Positions 27,935 through 35,926 of a stretch of 42,886 nt of DNA are shown here, piece by piece. This DNA comes from Saprospirales bacterium. GTDB lineage: Bacteria > Bacteroidota > Bacteroidia > Chitinophagales > Saprospiraceae. The first letter of the stretch is position 1; every line of letters begins with the position of its first letter. Under the pieces are notes generated by a model. That model saw only the letters and a program-made list of their open reading frames with translations. It was not told where the DNA came from and did not search any database. Made by a program: the position numbers and the translations under genes. The stretch is from assembly GCA_016719895.1 (NCBI GenBank), contig JADJYG010000025.1, positions 1 through 42,886 on the forward strand. The letters run 5' to 3'.

Positions 27935-29139
27935 TGTCGATGAAAAGTTGGTACATTTGGATTGCATTAATTTTATCGGCAAATCTGCCGGCGCAACCAC
28001 TGAAAACCTTTCAACTGATGGCATCCGAAGACGGCACGGTGAAAATGCCCGACGGAGCAAATTTGCCCGTTTGGGGGTTTCAGATACCCGGTGGCAGTCC
28101 GGTAGCATATCCCGGTCCAAGGCTTGTGGTTGCAGAAGGCGACAGCGTTCGAATTAGTGTGTACAACGCCGGCAGTATGGCGCACACCTTTCATTTGCAC
28201 GGATTCGGAAGCGACACCTCCAACAACGGTGAGCCGGTAAATCCACAGATCATTCAACCTGGCAATACATCCGTTTTTGCGTTCTGGGCGAGTGCAACAG
28301 GCGATTATTTTTATCACTGCGGATTACAAAACCCGGTACACGGGCAAATGGGCATGGCAGGCCTATGTACTGTCTTGGCCGCCGGCGGAGAGAAAAGAGC
28401 CTACACAGGAGGCCCCCAATATTTCAAGGATTATCATTGGCTCCTGGGGGAAATTGATAAGGAATGGCGCCTGAATCCGCCGCAACAAGGGAACCTGTCC
28501 CCATTTTCTCCGGATTATTTTGTTATCAACGGTCAGTACGGCGATGCATTGGGCGATTATGATGGTAACGTTGCGATCTTTACAGCGCTCGACCAATTGC
28601 CGGTTTACCTAACGCTAACCCATTTCGGCGCCGGGCGCCGGGAAGTCATTTTCCCCGAAATACTGTCGGCGACAGTGGTCGTTCGCAATGGCGTTCCGCA
28701 AATACCGGCTGTATCTGCCGATACGCTTGATTTATCGTTTGGCGAAAGTATCGGTGTCATACTCCAACCAATCATCAATGGAGAAGACAGCATCCGGGTC
28801 AATTATTATGCTCCTGTAAACGAGGTTTTATGGCATCAAAACGCGGCGGCTATTTATATTCAACATCACAGCGCCACCTCGGAAGCAGAAGTGGGTAATT
28901 CCGTCCAAATTCTGCCGAATCCGGTCATAGATTTTCTGACCCTGCAATTCAATGTGTCGTCACCAAAGGGCAAAATAGAAGTGGAAATTTTTTCAGGAGC
29001 CGGCGATTTGGTCTTACGGCAAGATATTTCGCCCGACCAGCGTATTTCGGTACAACGCCTGGCTACCGGAATATACTTCCTGAAAATCCGGGGCGAAAAC
29101 GGGAGGATAATCGCCGGACAGACATTTTTCAAAACATGA
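27934..29139 (+). CDS. T9SS-secreted cupredoxin/reduced multicopper-oxidase protein
   Basis: 401 aa with signal peptide (1-21). The first cupredoxin domain has AHTFHLHG (83-90) and YFYHCGLQNPVHGQMGM (125-141): a type 1 set of His, Cys129, His136 and Met, plus extra His residues (87, 89, 128) placed like those of multicopper oxidases. The second domain (about 185-300) has the fold pattern but none of these motifs. A T9SS sorting domain ends it (VQILPNPVIDFLTLQF ... LATGIYFLKIRGENG). With only one copper-bearing domain per chain, an oxidase site would need oligomerisation, otherwise it acts as a blue-copper electron carrier or copper store. ATG at 27934; a second ATG is six bases on. Confidence 0.8.
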   Translation: MSMKSWYIWIALILSANLPAQPLKTFQLMASEDGTVKMPDGANLPVWGFQIPGGSPVAYPGPRLVVAEGDSVRISVYNAGSMAHTFHLHGFGSDTSNNGEPVNPQIIQPGNTSVFAFWASATGDYFYHCGLQNPVHGQMGMAGLCTVLAAGGEKRAYTGGPQYFKDYHWLLGEIDKEWRLNPPQQGNLSPFSPDYFVINGQYGDALGDYDGNVAIFTALDQLPVYLTLTHFGAGRREVIFPEILSATVVVRNGVPQIPAVSADTLDLSFGESIGVILQPIINGEDSIRVNYYAPVNEVLWHQNAAAIYIQHHSATSEAEVGNSVQILPNPVIDFLTLQFNVSSPKGKIEVEIFSGAGDLVLRQDISPDQRISVQRLATGIYFLKIRGENGRIIAGQTFFKT

Positions 29140-30113
29140 ACTACGAAAAAACAATTTTTTGGCTTAAACAACAGTCGGAAAATGACCGACTGAATCGTCA
29201 AAGCCGAAGTGAGGCCGCAGAAATAATCAACCAGTTTTTGAAAAGTGAAATTAAAATTACTGCGGACGACTTATGGTTCATTGGGTCTTTTTTACGAAAC
29301 AGTGATTGGCCTAAAAAACATCGATTTGGTATAAAGACCAAGAAATTACCTAATTTAGTTTTCGACTACTATTATCCTCACATTCCAGCAGGACAGTTTT
29401 ATCACTTTACCACCTTTGAAAATTTTTCGAACATCGTTAGATCGAAGCAGTTGTGGCTTTTTAACCTATTGAAACGTAAAAGTGCTGAATTTTTTCGACC
29501 TTTTTATGAAGATCACGGGTTGCTTGGTTACGACAAAAAACATGACGAAAATAATAAACCGTATTGGGAGAAAATCATGCAAGAAACCTTTTACGCTTCT
29601 TTTGCAAACCCGGCAACGCTTTCCAACGAGACAGAATCTGCTCTATGGAGAAGATTTGCCGACAAGGGATTCGGAGTGAGGTTAGAATTTCAAATCACCC
29701 CTAATGTTCCCGATTTTCGGGTAGTTTACTATCGTAAGGAGGAATTATTACCCAAAAAACTAATAATGAATCAGATAAGCGAGGCCATTATGCAGAAATT
29801 CGGACGCATATTCTCAGTTTCAGGTATTTCGAAAATGGGCGCTTTTTACATCGACGGGGACTTTGAAGATGAAAACGAGGTTCGCCTTGTCATTAAAGCG
29901 AACACGGATGACTACCCTTTTAAATTTGAACCGAAGCAATACAAAGGGAGTGTCAAATTCATCCAATTGCCTTTTACAAACAGGTATGCGCCAATGCGAC
30001 TGGTGAGCATTCAACCAGGTATTTACAGGAAAAGAAGCGATGTTCAGCAAGTTATTCTGAATTACAGGAGCCGGCCCAAACCAATTATTTTAAACAATAG
30101 CATTTTAATCTAA
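29136..30113 (+). CDS. DUF2971-family protein
   Basis: 325 aa. FYHFTTFENFSNIVRSKQLWLFNL (about 89-112), the FYASFA and ESALWRRFADKGFGVRLEF stretches and a late YKGSVKFI pattern match DUF2971 proteins, cytoplasmic proteins of unknown function often found in accessory or defence regions. No export signal. The gene is visibly AT-richer than its neighbours, yet overlaps the preceding stop by 4 bases (ATGA) and ends 4 bases before the next gene, as if inserted tightly into the secreted copper operon. Confidence 0.75.
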   Translation: MNYEKTIFWLKQQSENDRLNRQSRSEAAEIINQFLKSEIKITADDLWFIGSFLRNSDWPKKHRFGIKTKKLPNLVFDYYYPHIPAGQFYHFTTFENFSNIVRSKQLWLFNLLKRKSAEFFRPFYEDHGLLGYDKKHDENNKPYWEKIMQETFYASFANPATLSNETESALWRRFADKGFGVRLEFQITPNVPDFRVVYYRKEELLPKKLIMNQISEAIMQKFGRIFSVSGISKMGAFYIDGDFEDENEVRLVIKANTDDYPFKFEPKQYKGSVKFIQLPFTNRYAPMRLVSIQPGIYRKRSDVQQVILNYRSRPKPIILNNSILI

Positions 30114-30117
30114 CTGT

Positions 30118-32091
30118 ATGAAAATCAGATTCATTTTCCTTTTTATCGGGACCATTGGTAGTGCTTCCGCCCAAACCCTCACCGGCACTGTCACCGCCCC
30201 CAATGGCACACCCGTCCCCAATGCCCGCGTGACCATTTTTCTCAACGACACTTCCATGTTCCGGGAGGCTCGTACCGATGTCAACGGGGTCTATCGTTTT
30301 GAAAATCTCGACCCGTATTATTTCTTTTTCAACGTGGCCGCGCGCGGCTTCGAACTTTTCCAAAACGCCACGACGGGCATCGTCGGCACGGTCATTCATG
30401 ATGCGCAACTGGAACCCGAAACGCAGCCCGGCCAGTGGACGACCATCATGAATTCGCCCGAACCGCTCGGCGGAACCGACCTCGGCGTTTTGCTGCCCGA
30501 CGGCAGTATTTATTACTGTCACAATACCAAAGACCCTTTCGTGTTCGACCCCGCGCTCGACGATACGCTTGCCATTCCGGGCGATATGCAGGTGCAGGGT
30601 TGCGCTGCCTCCAAACTGCTTTGGAACAACAAGGTCATCATGGCGGGCGGCACGGACCAGGAAATTTACGGTCCCGGTACGCGGAAAATCAAACAGTTCG
30701 ACCTCGCCGCGCAAACCTGGCAGTCCTTGCCGCTCATGCTCGACTACCGCTGGTATCCCGCCATGACCCAACTCGCCGACGGGCGGCTGCTCATCGTAGG
30801 CGGAGGCGGGCTGAACAACCCCGTCCGCGTGAAAACCTCCGAACTTTACGACCCCATCGCCGGTACGACCGAATGGGCAGATACGGTGGCCATCGGCATG
30901 GAGCAATCACCCATCCTGACGCTGTACAGCGGCAAAGTCCTGATGACGTTCCGCCCGCCGCAACTGTTTGACCCGGTGACCGAACAATGGGACTTGGCCG
31001 CCGATTTTGTGCAAGGCAACCGGATGCCTAACGGCGACCATGTGGATCATGAACTGGTGCATCTGCCGGAAGGTGATGTCATTGCCATCGGTTTTAAGCC
31101 GTTCCCGGCGGGCAGCGGCGGAAAACTTGTTGAACGCTACGACCCGGTCGCCAACGCCTGGTCGCTGCGCACGCACTTTGCGCCGCTCCGTTCCCGCTCC
31201 GAGACGGTGCTGACTCCCGACCGCCGTATTCTCGTGCTCGCCGGGGCCAAAGAAGACCCAGCCGACCCTGCGCCCGTGAACCAATGGGGCTACATGGACT
31301 TGACCGATCAATACGACCCTTATGCCGATACCTGGCGGCGGCTCGCGCCGATGCCCCGCAAACGGGAATACCACGTTTTGGCGATTCTTGTGCCCGACGG
31401 TCGCATTATAGTGGTCGGCGGGGAAGGCGCACCCGGCAACGAGCCGCCTTTGAGCATTATTGACGCTTACGAGCCGCCGTACCTGTTCCGGGGCGTGCGT
31501 CCGCAAATCCTGAACCAGGAAAAAACCGATTACCAGCGCGGCGAGACGATACATTTCGATGTGGCGCGCACCAACGCGCCCACTTCGGTGGTTTTGCAAA
31601 GCACACAGGCTGTCACCCACATGATGAACTGCGGGGAAAACCGTTTTCTCGATTTGAATTTTTCTGTTGAAAACCAAGCCGTCAGTGCGGAAATCCCCGA
31701 CGATTCGCTGAAAGTGCTGCCCAGTTGGTACTTGTTGTGGGCGATGGTGGACGATATTCCATCGGAAGCCCGAATGGTCCGTATTCTGCCTGGGCAGGCG
31801 TCGTCAGTATCGGTAGACAATGTTCTTACAGACCCTGTTTTTACGGTGTTCCCCAACCCGGCGAATCGCGAAATATTCCTGCAAGGCGTATTGCCGAAAG
31901 GAGAAAACGTTCGATCCATCGTATTATCGGACGGCTCCGGAAAAATCTTGCGCCGCTGGCAGAATGAGTTTATCCCGGATTATGCCGGGCAAATTCGGTT
32001 GACACTTCCGGACGGTCCGGCAGGCGTATATTTTTTGAGGATCGAAACGGGGACACGGTTTTTCTTTCGGAAGGTGGTGGTTCAACCGTGA
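30118..32091 (+). CDS. T9SS-secreted copper radical oxidase (galactose oxidase/GlxA-like)
   Basis: 657 aa: signal peptide (1-19), a carboxypeptidase-regulatory-like domain (20-100, LTGTVTAPNGTPVPNARVTI), a Kelch propeller (about 115-455), a DUF1929-like C-terminal beta domain (about 460-558) and a T9SS sorting domain (573-657). The active-site residues of galactose oxidase have counterparts: Cys162 in QGCAAS (14 residues before a GG, as in the known enzyme) for the Cys-Tyr crosslink, Tyr213 in RWYP, Tyr418-His419 in REYHVL and His501 in AVTHMM. It should oxidise a primary alcohol or sugar to an aldehyde, producing H2O2, which the neighbouring peroxidases could use (inference). Substrate unknown. 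Confidence 0.82.
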   Translation: MKIRFIFLFIGTIGSASAQTLTGTVTAPNGTPVPNARVTIFLNDTSMFREARTDVNGVYRFENLDPYYFFFNVAARGFELFQNATTGIVGTVIHDAQLEPETQPGQWTTIMNSPEPLGGTDLGVLLPDGSIYYCHNTKDPFVFDPALDDTLAIPGDMQVQGCAASKLLWNNKVIMAGGTDQEIYGPGTRKIKQFDLAAQTWQSLPLMLDYRWYPAMTQLADGRLLIVGGGGLNNPVRVKTSELYDPIAGTTEWADTVAIGMEQSPILTLYSGKVLMTFRPPQLFDPVTEQWDLAADFVQGNRMPNGDHVDHELVHLPEGDVIAIGFKPFPAGSGGKLVERYDPVANAWSLRTHFAPLRSRSETVLTPDRRILVLAGAKEDPADPAPVNQWGYMDLTDQYDPYADTWRRLAPMPRKREYHVLAILVPDGRIIVVGGEGAPGNEPPLSIIDAYEPPYLFRGVRPQILNQEKTDYQRGETIHFDVARTNAPTSVVLQSTQAVTHMMNCGENRFLDLNFSVENQAVSAEIPDDSLKVLPSWYLLWAMVDDIPSEARMVRILPGQASSVSVDNVLTDPVFTVFPNPANREIFLQGVLPKGENVRSIVLSDGSGKILRRWQNEFIPDYAGQIRLTLPDGPAGVYFLRIETGTRFFFRKVVVQP

Positions 32092-32165
32092 CGTTAGCGT
32101 ACCGCCTGTAATTTCGTAAATCCTTTCCAAAATTTCGTAATGCCCGCCCTGGGCATCGCCCCGAA

Positions 32166-32182
32166 CTTTGCATCGTACAAAG
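32166..32182. promoter_or_regulatory. Inverted repeat in the leader of the copper ATPase gene
   Basis: CTTTG (32166-32170) and CAAAG (32178-32182) flank 7 bases in the 205-base gap 32092-32296. The gap also holds two near-copies of AATTTCGTAA around 32111 and 32140. No exact TAnnTTTG box was found. It may be a regulator site for the export genes, but short arms make chance possible. Confidence 0.3.
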
Positions 32183-32296
32183 GTAATCCCGCCATGAAAA
32201 ACGGCCCGGGAACCCCTTTGCCATAATGGCTTCCGGTTGTCGTGTTACTTTTCAGGCCGCCATGCAACCTTTTTAACCTTTTGATTGCACTACAAT

Positions 32297-34375
32297 ATGT
32301 CGAACTCAATGGAACAGCACCACCATCACCATCATCATGTCGCGGCACCGCAAAAACCGGCGCCCAAACCTGTGGAGGAGCACCATCAGCATGGTCATTC
32401 CATGCATGGAAATACGCATGGGGAACACGACAAACACGCCGGCCATTCCGTAGAAGGATTCCGGCAGAAATTCTGGCTGTCGCTTGCGTTGACAATCCCG
32501 ATTCTCCTGCTGTCCGACATGGTGCAGCATATCCTTGGATTCCACCTGGATTTTGCGGGACGAAAGTGGGTATTGTTCGGTCTGTCGTCCGTGCTGTTTG
32601 CTTACGGCAATCAGCCTTTTTTGGCGGGTGCAGTGGCGGAGTTGCGCCACCGCAACCCTGGTATGATGACCCTCATCGCAATGGCGACCACGGTGGCATT
32701 TGTGTACAGCGTTGCCGTCACATTCGGGTTGCCGGGCATGGATTTTTACTGGGAACTCGCCACGCTGATCGTCGTCATGTTGCTCGGCCACTGGATCGAA
32801 ATGAAAACCGTGTCGGGCGCTTCACGGGCGCTGGAAATGCTGGTGAGCCTGATGCCCGCCGAGGCGCACGTGATTCAACCCGACGGTTCGGTGCAGGATC
32901 ACCCGGTGCAACACCTGAAACCCGGCGACCTGGTACTGGTGAAAGCCAATGAAAAGATTCCGGCGGACGGCGTCGTAACGGACGGTTCGGGTTTTGTGAA
33001 CGAATCCATGCTTACCGGCGAATCACAGCCGGTAGTGAAAGAAACTGGCGCCAAAGTCATCGCCGGGTCGGTAAACGGTAGCGGCGCATTGAAAATGGAA
33101 GTGACCGGCGCCGGGCAGGACAGCTACCTGCAAAAAGTGGTGCGTCTGGTTCGGGAAGCCCAGGCCAGCAAATCCCAAACACAAAACCTGGCCGATCGCG
33201 CCGCTCGTTGGCTGACCTACCTGGCCATTGCCGCCGGAGTGCTCACCCTGGCTTACTGGCTTTGGGCCGGCCAACCGATGGCCTTCGCCCTCGAACGTAT
33301 GGTGACGGTCATGGTAATCGCTTGTCCGCACGCGCTGGGATTGGCCATTCCCCTGGTGGTAGCCATTTCCACGGCACTTTCGGCGCAACACGGCTTGTTG
33401 ATCCGCAACCGCACGGCTTTTGAAAACGCCCGTAAAATCACAGCCATTATCTTCGATAAAACGGGCACCCTGACCGAAGGCGCATTCGGGGTGACTCGTA
33501 TTTCCACGCACTCCACCGCTTACGGCGAACAAGACATCCTGCAACTGGCCGCTTCGCTGGAACAAAACTCTGAACACCCGATTGCCGAAGGTATTGTGAA
33601 ACACGCCAAAGCGCAGGGCCTTGCATTGCTCGAAGTCCTCGACTTTCAATCGCTTACCGCGCGGGGAATTCGCGGTAAAATTGCCGGCAAAGAGGTACTC
33701 GTAGTCAGTCCCAACTACCTCAAAGACAATAACATTGCATTACCCGAAAATATCCTGAGCGATGCCGCCGAAACGATTGTGTTCGTGCTGGTGGAGGGCC
33801 GGTTGGCCGGATTCATAGCCCTGGCCGACCGTCTGCGCAAAACATCCGCTGCGGCCGTTGACGCATTTCACGAAGACGGCGTCAAAGTCGTGATGGCTAC
33901 GGGTGACAACAAGCAGGTGGCGGAAAGCGTCAAGCGGCAGTTGGGCCTGAACGACGTTTATGCCGAGGTGCTGCCCCATCAAAAGGTGGAGATCGTGGAA
34001 AGGTTGCAAAAGCAGGGCGAGTTTGTGGCTATGACCGGCGACGGCGTGAACGACGCCCCGGCGCTGGCCCGGGCCGACGTGGGCATTGCCGTGGGTTCCG
34101 GGACCGACGTGGCTGCCGAAACTGCCGATATTATCCTGGTGAACAGCGATCCGCAAGACATTCTGCGCCTAGTACGTTTTGGGAAAGCGACGTACCGGAA
34201 AATGGTACAAAACCTGTTTTGGGCCACGGCATATAACCTGGTTACCATCCCGGTGGCTGCCGGTATTTTTTACCCGCATCTGATGATCTCGCCGGCTTTC
34301 GGCGCGGTATTGATGTCGGTCAGCACCATCGTGGTGGCATTGAATGCACAGTTGTTGCGACGAAGTTTGAAGTAG
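32297..34375 (+). CDS. copB: CopB-type copper-exporting P1B ATPase with His-rich N-terminus
   Basis: 692 aa from ATG 32297; a TTG at 32285 is rejected. The N-terminus (5-50) is His-rich (EQHHHHHHHVAA, HHQHGHSMHGNTHGEHDKHAGH) rather than holding a CxxC domain. The transmembrane metal site is CPH (343-345, VIACPHALGLA), the mark of CopB-type P1B-3 pumps. Other motifs are TGES (240-243), DKTGT (387-391) and TGDGVNDAPALARADVGIA. Expected role: ATP-driven export of copper (often Cu(II) or Ag) from the cytoplasm. It opens the export half of the locus after the oxidase genes. Confidence 0.93.
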   Translation: MSNSMEQHHHHHHHVAAPQKPAPKPVEEHHQHGHSMHGNTHGEHDKHAGHSVEGFRQKFWLSLALTIPILLLSDMVQHILGFHLDFAGRKWVLFGLSSVLFAYGNQPFLAGAVAELRHRNPGMMTLIAMATTVAFVYSVAVTFGLPGMDFYWELATLIVVMLLGHWIEMKTVSGASRALEMLVSLMPAEAHVIQPDGSVQDHPVQHLKPGDLVLVKANEKIPADGVVTDGSGFVNESMLTGESQPVVKETGAKVIAGSVNGSGALKMEVTGAGQDSYLQKVVRLVREAQASKSQTQNLADRAARWLTYLAIAAGVLTLAYWLWAGQPMAFALERMVTVMVIACPHALGLAIPLVVAISTALSAQHGLLIRNRTAFENARKITAIIFDKTGTLTEGAFGVTRISTHSTAYGEQDILQLAASLEQNSEHPIAEGIVKHAKAQGLALLEVLDFQSLTARGIRGKIAGKEVLVVSPNYLKDNNIALPENILSDAAETIVFVLVEGRLAGFIALADRLRKTSAAAVDAFHEDGVKVVMATGDNKQVAESVKRQLGLNDVYAEVLPHQKVEIVERLQKQGEFVAMTGDGVNDAPALARADVGIAVGSGTDVAAETADIILVNSDPQDILRLVRFGKATYRKMVQNLFWATAYNLVTIPVAAGIFYPHLMISPAFGAVLMSVSTIVVALNAQLLRRSLK

Positions 34376-34421
34376 CGTTTTTGTCGCAACCACTTCGATA
34401 ATATAGTTGTTTTAGTTAAAA

Positions 34422-34853
34422 ATGAGACATAGTAGCGTCCATATTTGGTTTTTCCTCCTCGGTGTGTTCGTCACGGCGCCCACAAATCGTATGTGGGCTT
34501 GCGGTAGCGAACACACCGCAGGTACGACAAAGTCAGGGGACGTGAAAGAAAGAAAGTCCTGCTGCAAAAAAACGGACGAAGCGCGCGCTTTCCATGTTTC
34601 CGACAGCGCCCCGTGCGACGAACACCGGCATTCCAGCGGGGATTGTCCATGCGACCATGAACACGGTGGCTGCCATTGCCCTGGATGCGGTCTGATCGCT
34701 TCTTCCGGCACTTCTTTCGCTCTCCCTTTGGGAGACAATTTTCAATTACCCAACCTATTGGCCTCGGTGCGTAAAGCCGCGTTTTATTTCATCGATCACC
34801 TGCCCGAAGCCGTATTTCTCCCCATCTGGCAGCCGCCTAAGATCGGCGTTTAG
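34422..34853 (+). CDS. Exported Cys/His-rich small protein, paralogue of 9012-9440
   Basis: 143 aa with an N-terminal signal-like hydrophobic stretch (HIWFFLLGVFVTAP). Cys/His clusters cover the middle: SCCKKTD, PCDEHRHSSGDCPCDHEHGGCHCPGC. The C-terminal third is hydrophobic and ends PIWQPPKIGV. Layout and C-terminal motif match the protein at 9012-9440. The gene lies between the ATPase and the heavy-metal-binding lipoprotein, so a periplasmic metal-binding role is likely but not shown. Confidence 0.65.
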   Translation: MRHSSVHIWFFLLGVFVTAPTNRMWACGSEHTAGTTKSGDVKERKSCCKKTDEARAFHVSDSAPCDEHRHSSGDCPCDHEHGGCHCPGCGLIASSGTSFALPLGDNFQLPNLLASVRKAAFYFIDHLPEAVFLPIWQPPKIGV

Positions 34854-34903
34854 TGCCGCGTCGGCCCGACGTGTGCCCATTTCAGACCTTTATTATCGCG
34901 TGT

Positions 34904-34952
34904 AAAACCGTTTCGGATGGCTATAAGCCTTTTCCGAACGGGTTTTAGGCTT
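34904..34952 (+). terminator. Complex hairpin after the Cys/His-rich gene
   Basis: AAAACC...TCGGA (34904-34917) pairs with TCCGA...GGTTTT (34933-34946) with a two-base mismatch inside, followed by TTTTAGGCTTTTC. In addition AAGCCT (34925-34930) in the loop is complementary to AGGCTT (34947-34952) outside, so a pseudoknot could form. A 13-base palindrome CGTCGG-C-CCGACG lies at 34859-34871 just after the stop codon. Likely a terminator or processing site. Confidence 0.45.
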
Positions 34953-34997
34953 TTCTTCCAGTCTGATCTTCATTTCTAATTCTTAAAATCTCCTTGT

Positions 34998-35326
34998 ATG
35001 AAAAACTTACTCATTGCGGGTTTGGTACTCGCTGGGTTGCTCGGCGTATTCGTCGCTTGTAAAAACACCCCCAAAGCAACCAATACCGACCAAACTGCCG
35101 CATACGCCTGCCCAATGCACCCGGAAATCACCGGGAAAGCAGGCGACACCTGCTCTAAATGCGGTATGGACTTAGAACCTGTTAAGCGGATGCCCATGCC
35201 ACGTATGCTTGTCCGATGCATCCCGAAATCACAGGCAAAGTCGGTGATAAATGTTCCAAGTGCGGGATGGACCTTGTCCGGGCCGAAAAGCCGGCAGATC
35301 ATGGCGAAGAAGGGCACAAGCATTGA
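34998..35326 (+). CDS. Lipoprotein with two heavy-metal-binding domains (frame-broken)
   Basis: Signal with lipobox FVAC, then YACPMHPEI ... CSKCGMDLEPV, a heavy-metal-binding domain. After a break near 35185-35190 the second copy continues in another frame: TYACPMHPEITGKVGDKCSK then CGMDLVRAEKPADHGEEGHKH, stop at 35324-35326. One indel therefore hides a tandem-repeat protein of about 109 aa. In the annotated reading frame without correction the second copy is lost and the frame runs to 35336. Such domains bind Cu or other soft metals in Cus-type systems. Confidence 0.7.
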
Positions 35327-35392
35327 CCCATTTTAATGAAAATCACTGTCGAAGTACTGTAAATTCTATTCACCTATAAAAGTTTAACCGAG

Positions 35393-35818
35393 ATGAGTTC
35401 ACTCAAATTTTTGTTTTCTGTTCTATTTTTAGGTTTGCTTTCCATCAATATCGTCGGCGCACAAACCGAGGGGATGAAGAAAAAGCAGGCCGTCGCAGTT
35501 GCCCCGGCCCTTCAAACCGAATCGTTTCAAGTCCTCGGCAACTGCGGGATGTGCAAACGCACGATTGAAAAAGCCGCCGCCCAGGCGGGCGCTACGTCGG
35601 CCGTTTGGGATGTGGATAAAGGCTTGCTCACCGTGACGTTCGACCCGGCTAAAACTACCGCCGACGCGATTCAAAAGACCGTCGCCCAATCGGGCTACGA
35701 CAATGTGGGGTACAAAGCCCCGGACACGGCCTACAACGCCCTGCACGGCTGCTGCCAATATGATCGTTCCGGCGCGCCAGGCACGGCGAAATCGTGCGAT
35801 ATGCAGGGTCAAAATTAA
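35393..35818 (+). CDS. Exported heavy-metal-associated (HMA) domain protein
   Basis: 141 aa with signal peptide (1-23). The HMA fold is clear: SFQVLGNCGMCKRTIEKAA holds the metal site Cys51-x-x-Cys54, then LLTVTFDPAKTTADAIQKTV, and an extra GCC pair (Cys120-Cys121) after His118 near the C-terminus. It is probably a periplasmic copper chaperone delivering metal to the CusA pump encoded next. Confidence 0.88.
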   Translation: MSSLKFLFSVLFLGLLSINIVGAQTEGMKKKQAVAVAPALQTESFQVLGNCGMCKRTIEKAAAQAGATSAVWDVDKGLLTVTFDPAKTTADAIQKTVAQSGYDNVGYKAPDTAYNALHGCCQYDRSGAPGTAKSCDMQGQN

Positions 35819-35841
35819 CCTTGGGAACTGACTACCGCAGT

Positions 35842-35879
35842 GTCTTGGCGGGCTATCTCTAATGGTAGCTCGCCAAGAC
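35842..35879 (+). promoter_or_regulatory. Strong stem-loop before the CusA gene
   Basis: GTCTTGGCGGGCTA (35842-35855) pairs with TAGCTCGCCAAGAC (35866-35879) over 14 positions with one G-U pair and a 10-base loop. No T run follows, so it is not a simple terminator. It lies between stop 35818 and start 35927 and could protect mRNA ends, uncouple expression of the chaperone from the pump, or serve as a protein site. Confidence 0.5.
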
Positions 35880-35926
35880 CGGGTAAAATGCTTCAACCAA
35901 AGTTCGAACCGAAAACGGCCGGCATT

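Noticed and set aside
32309..32340. Run of seven histidines resembling a cloning tag
   Set aside because: It continues into a longer natural His-rich segment typical of CopB-type ATPases and uses mixed His codons.
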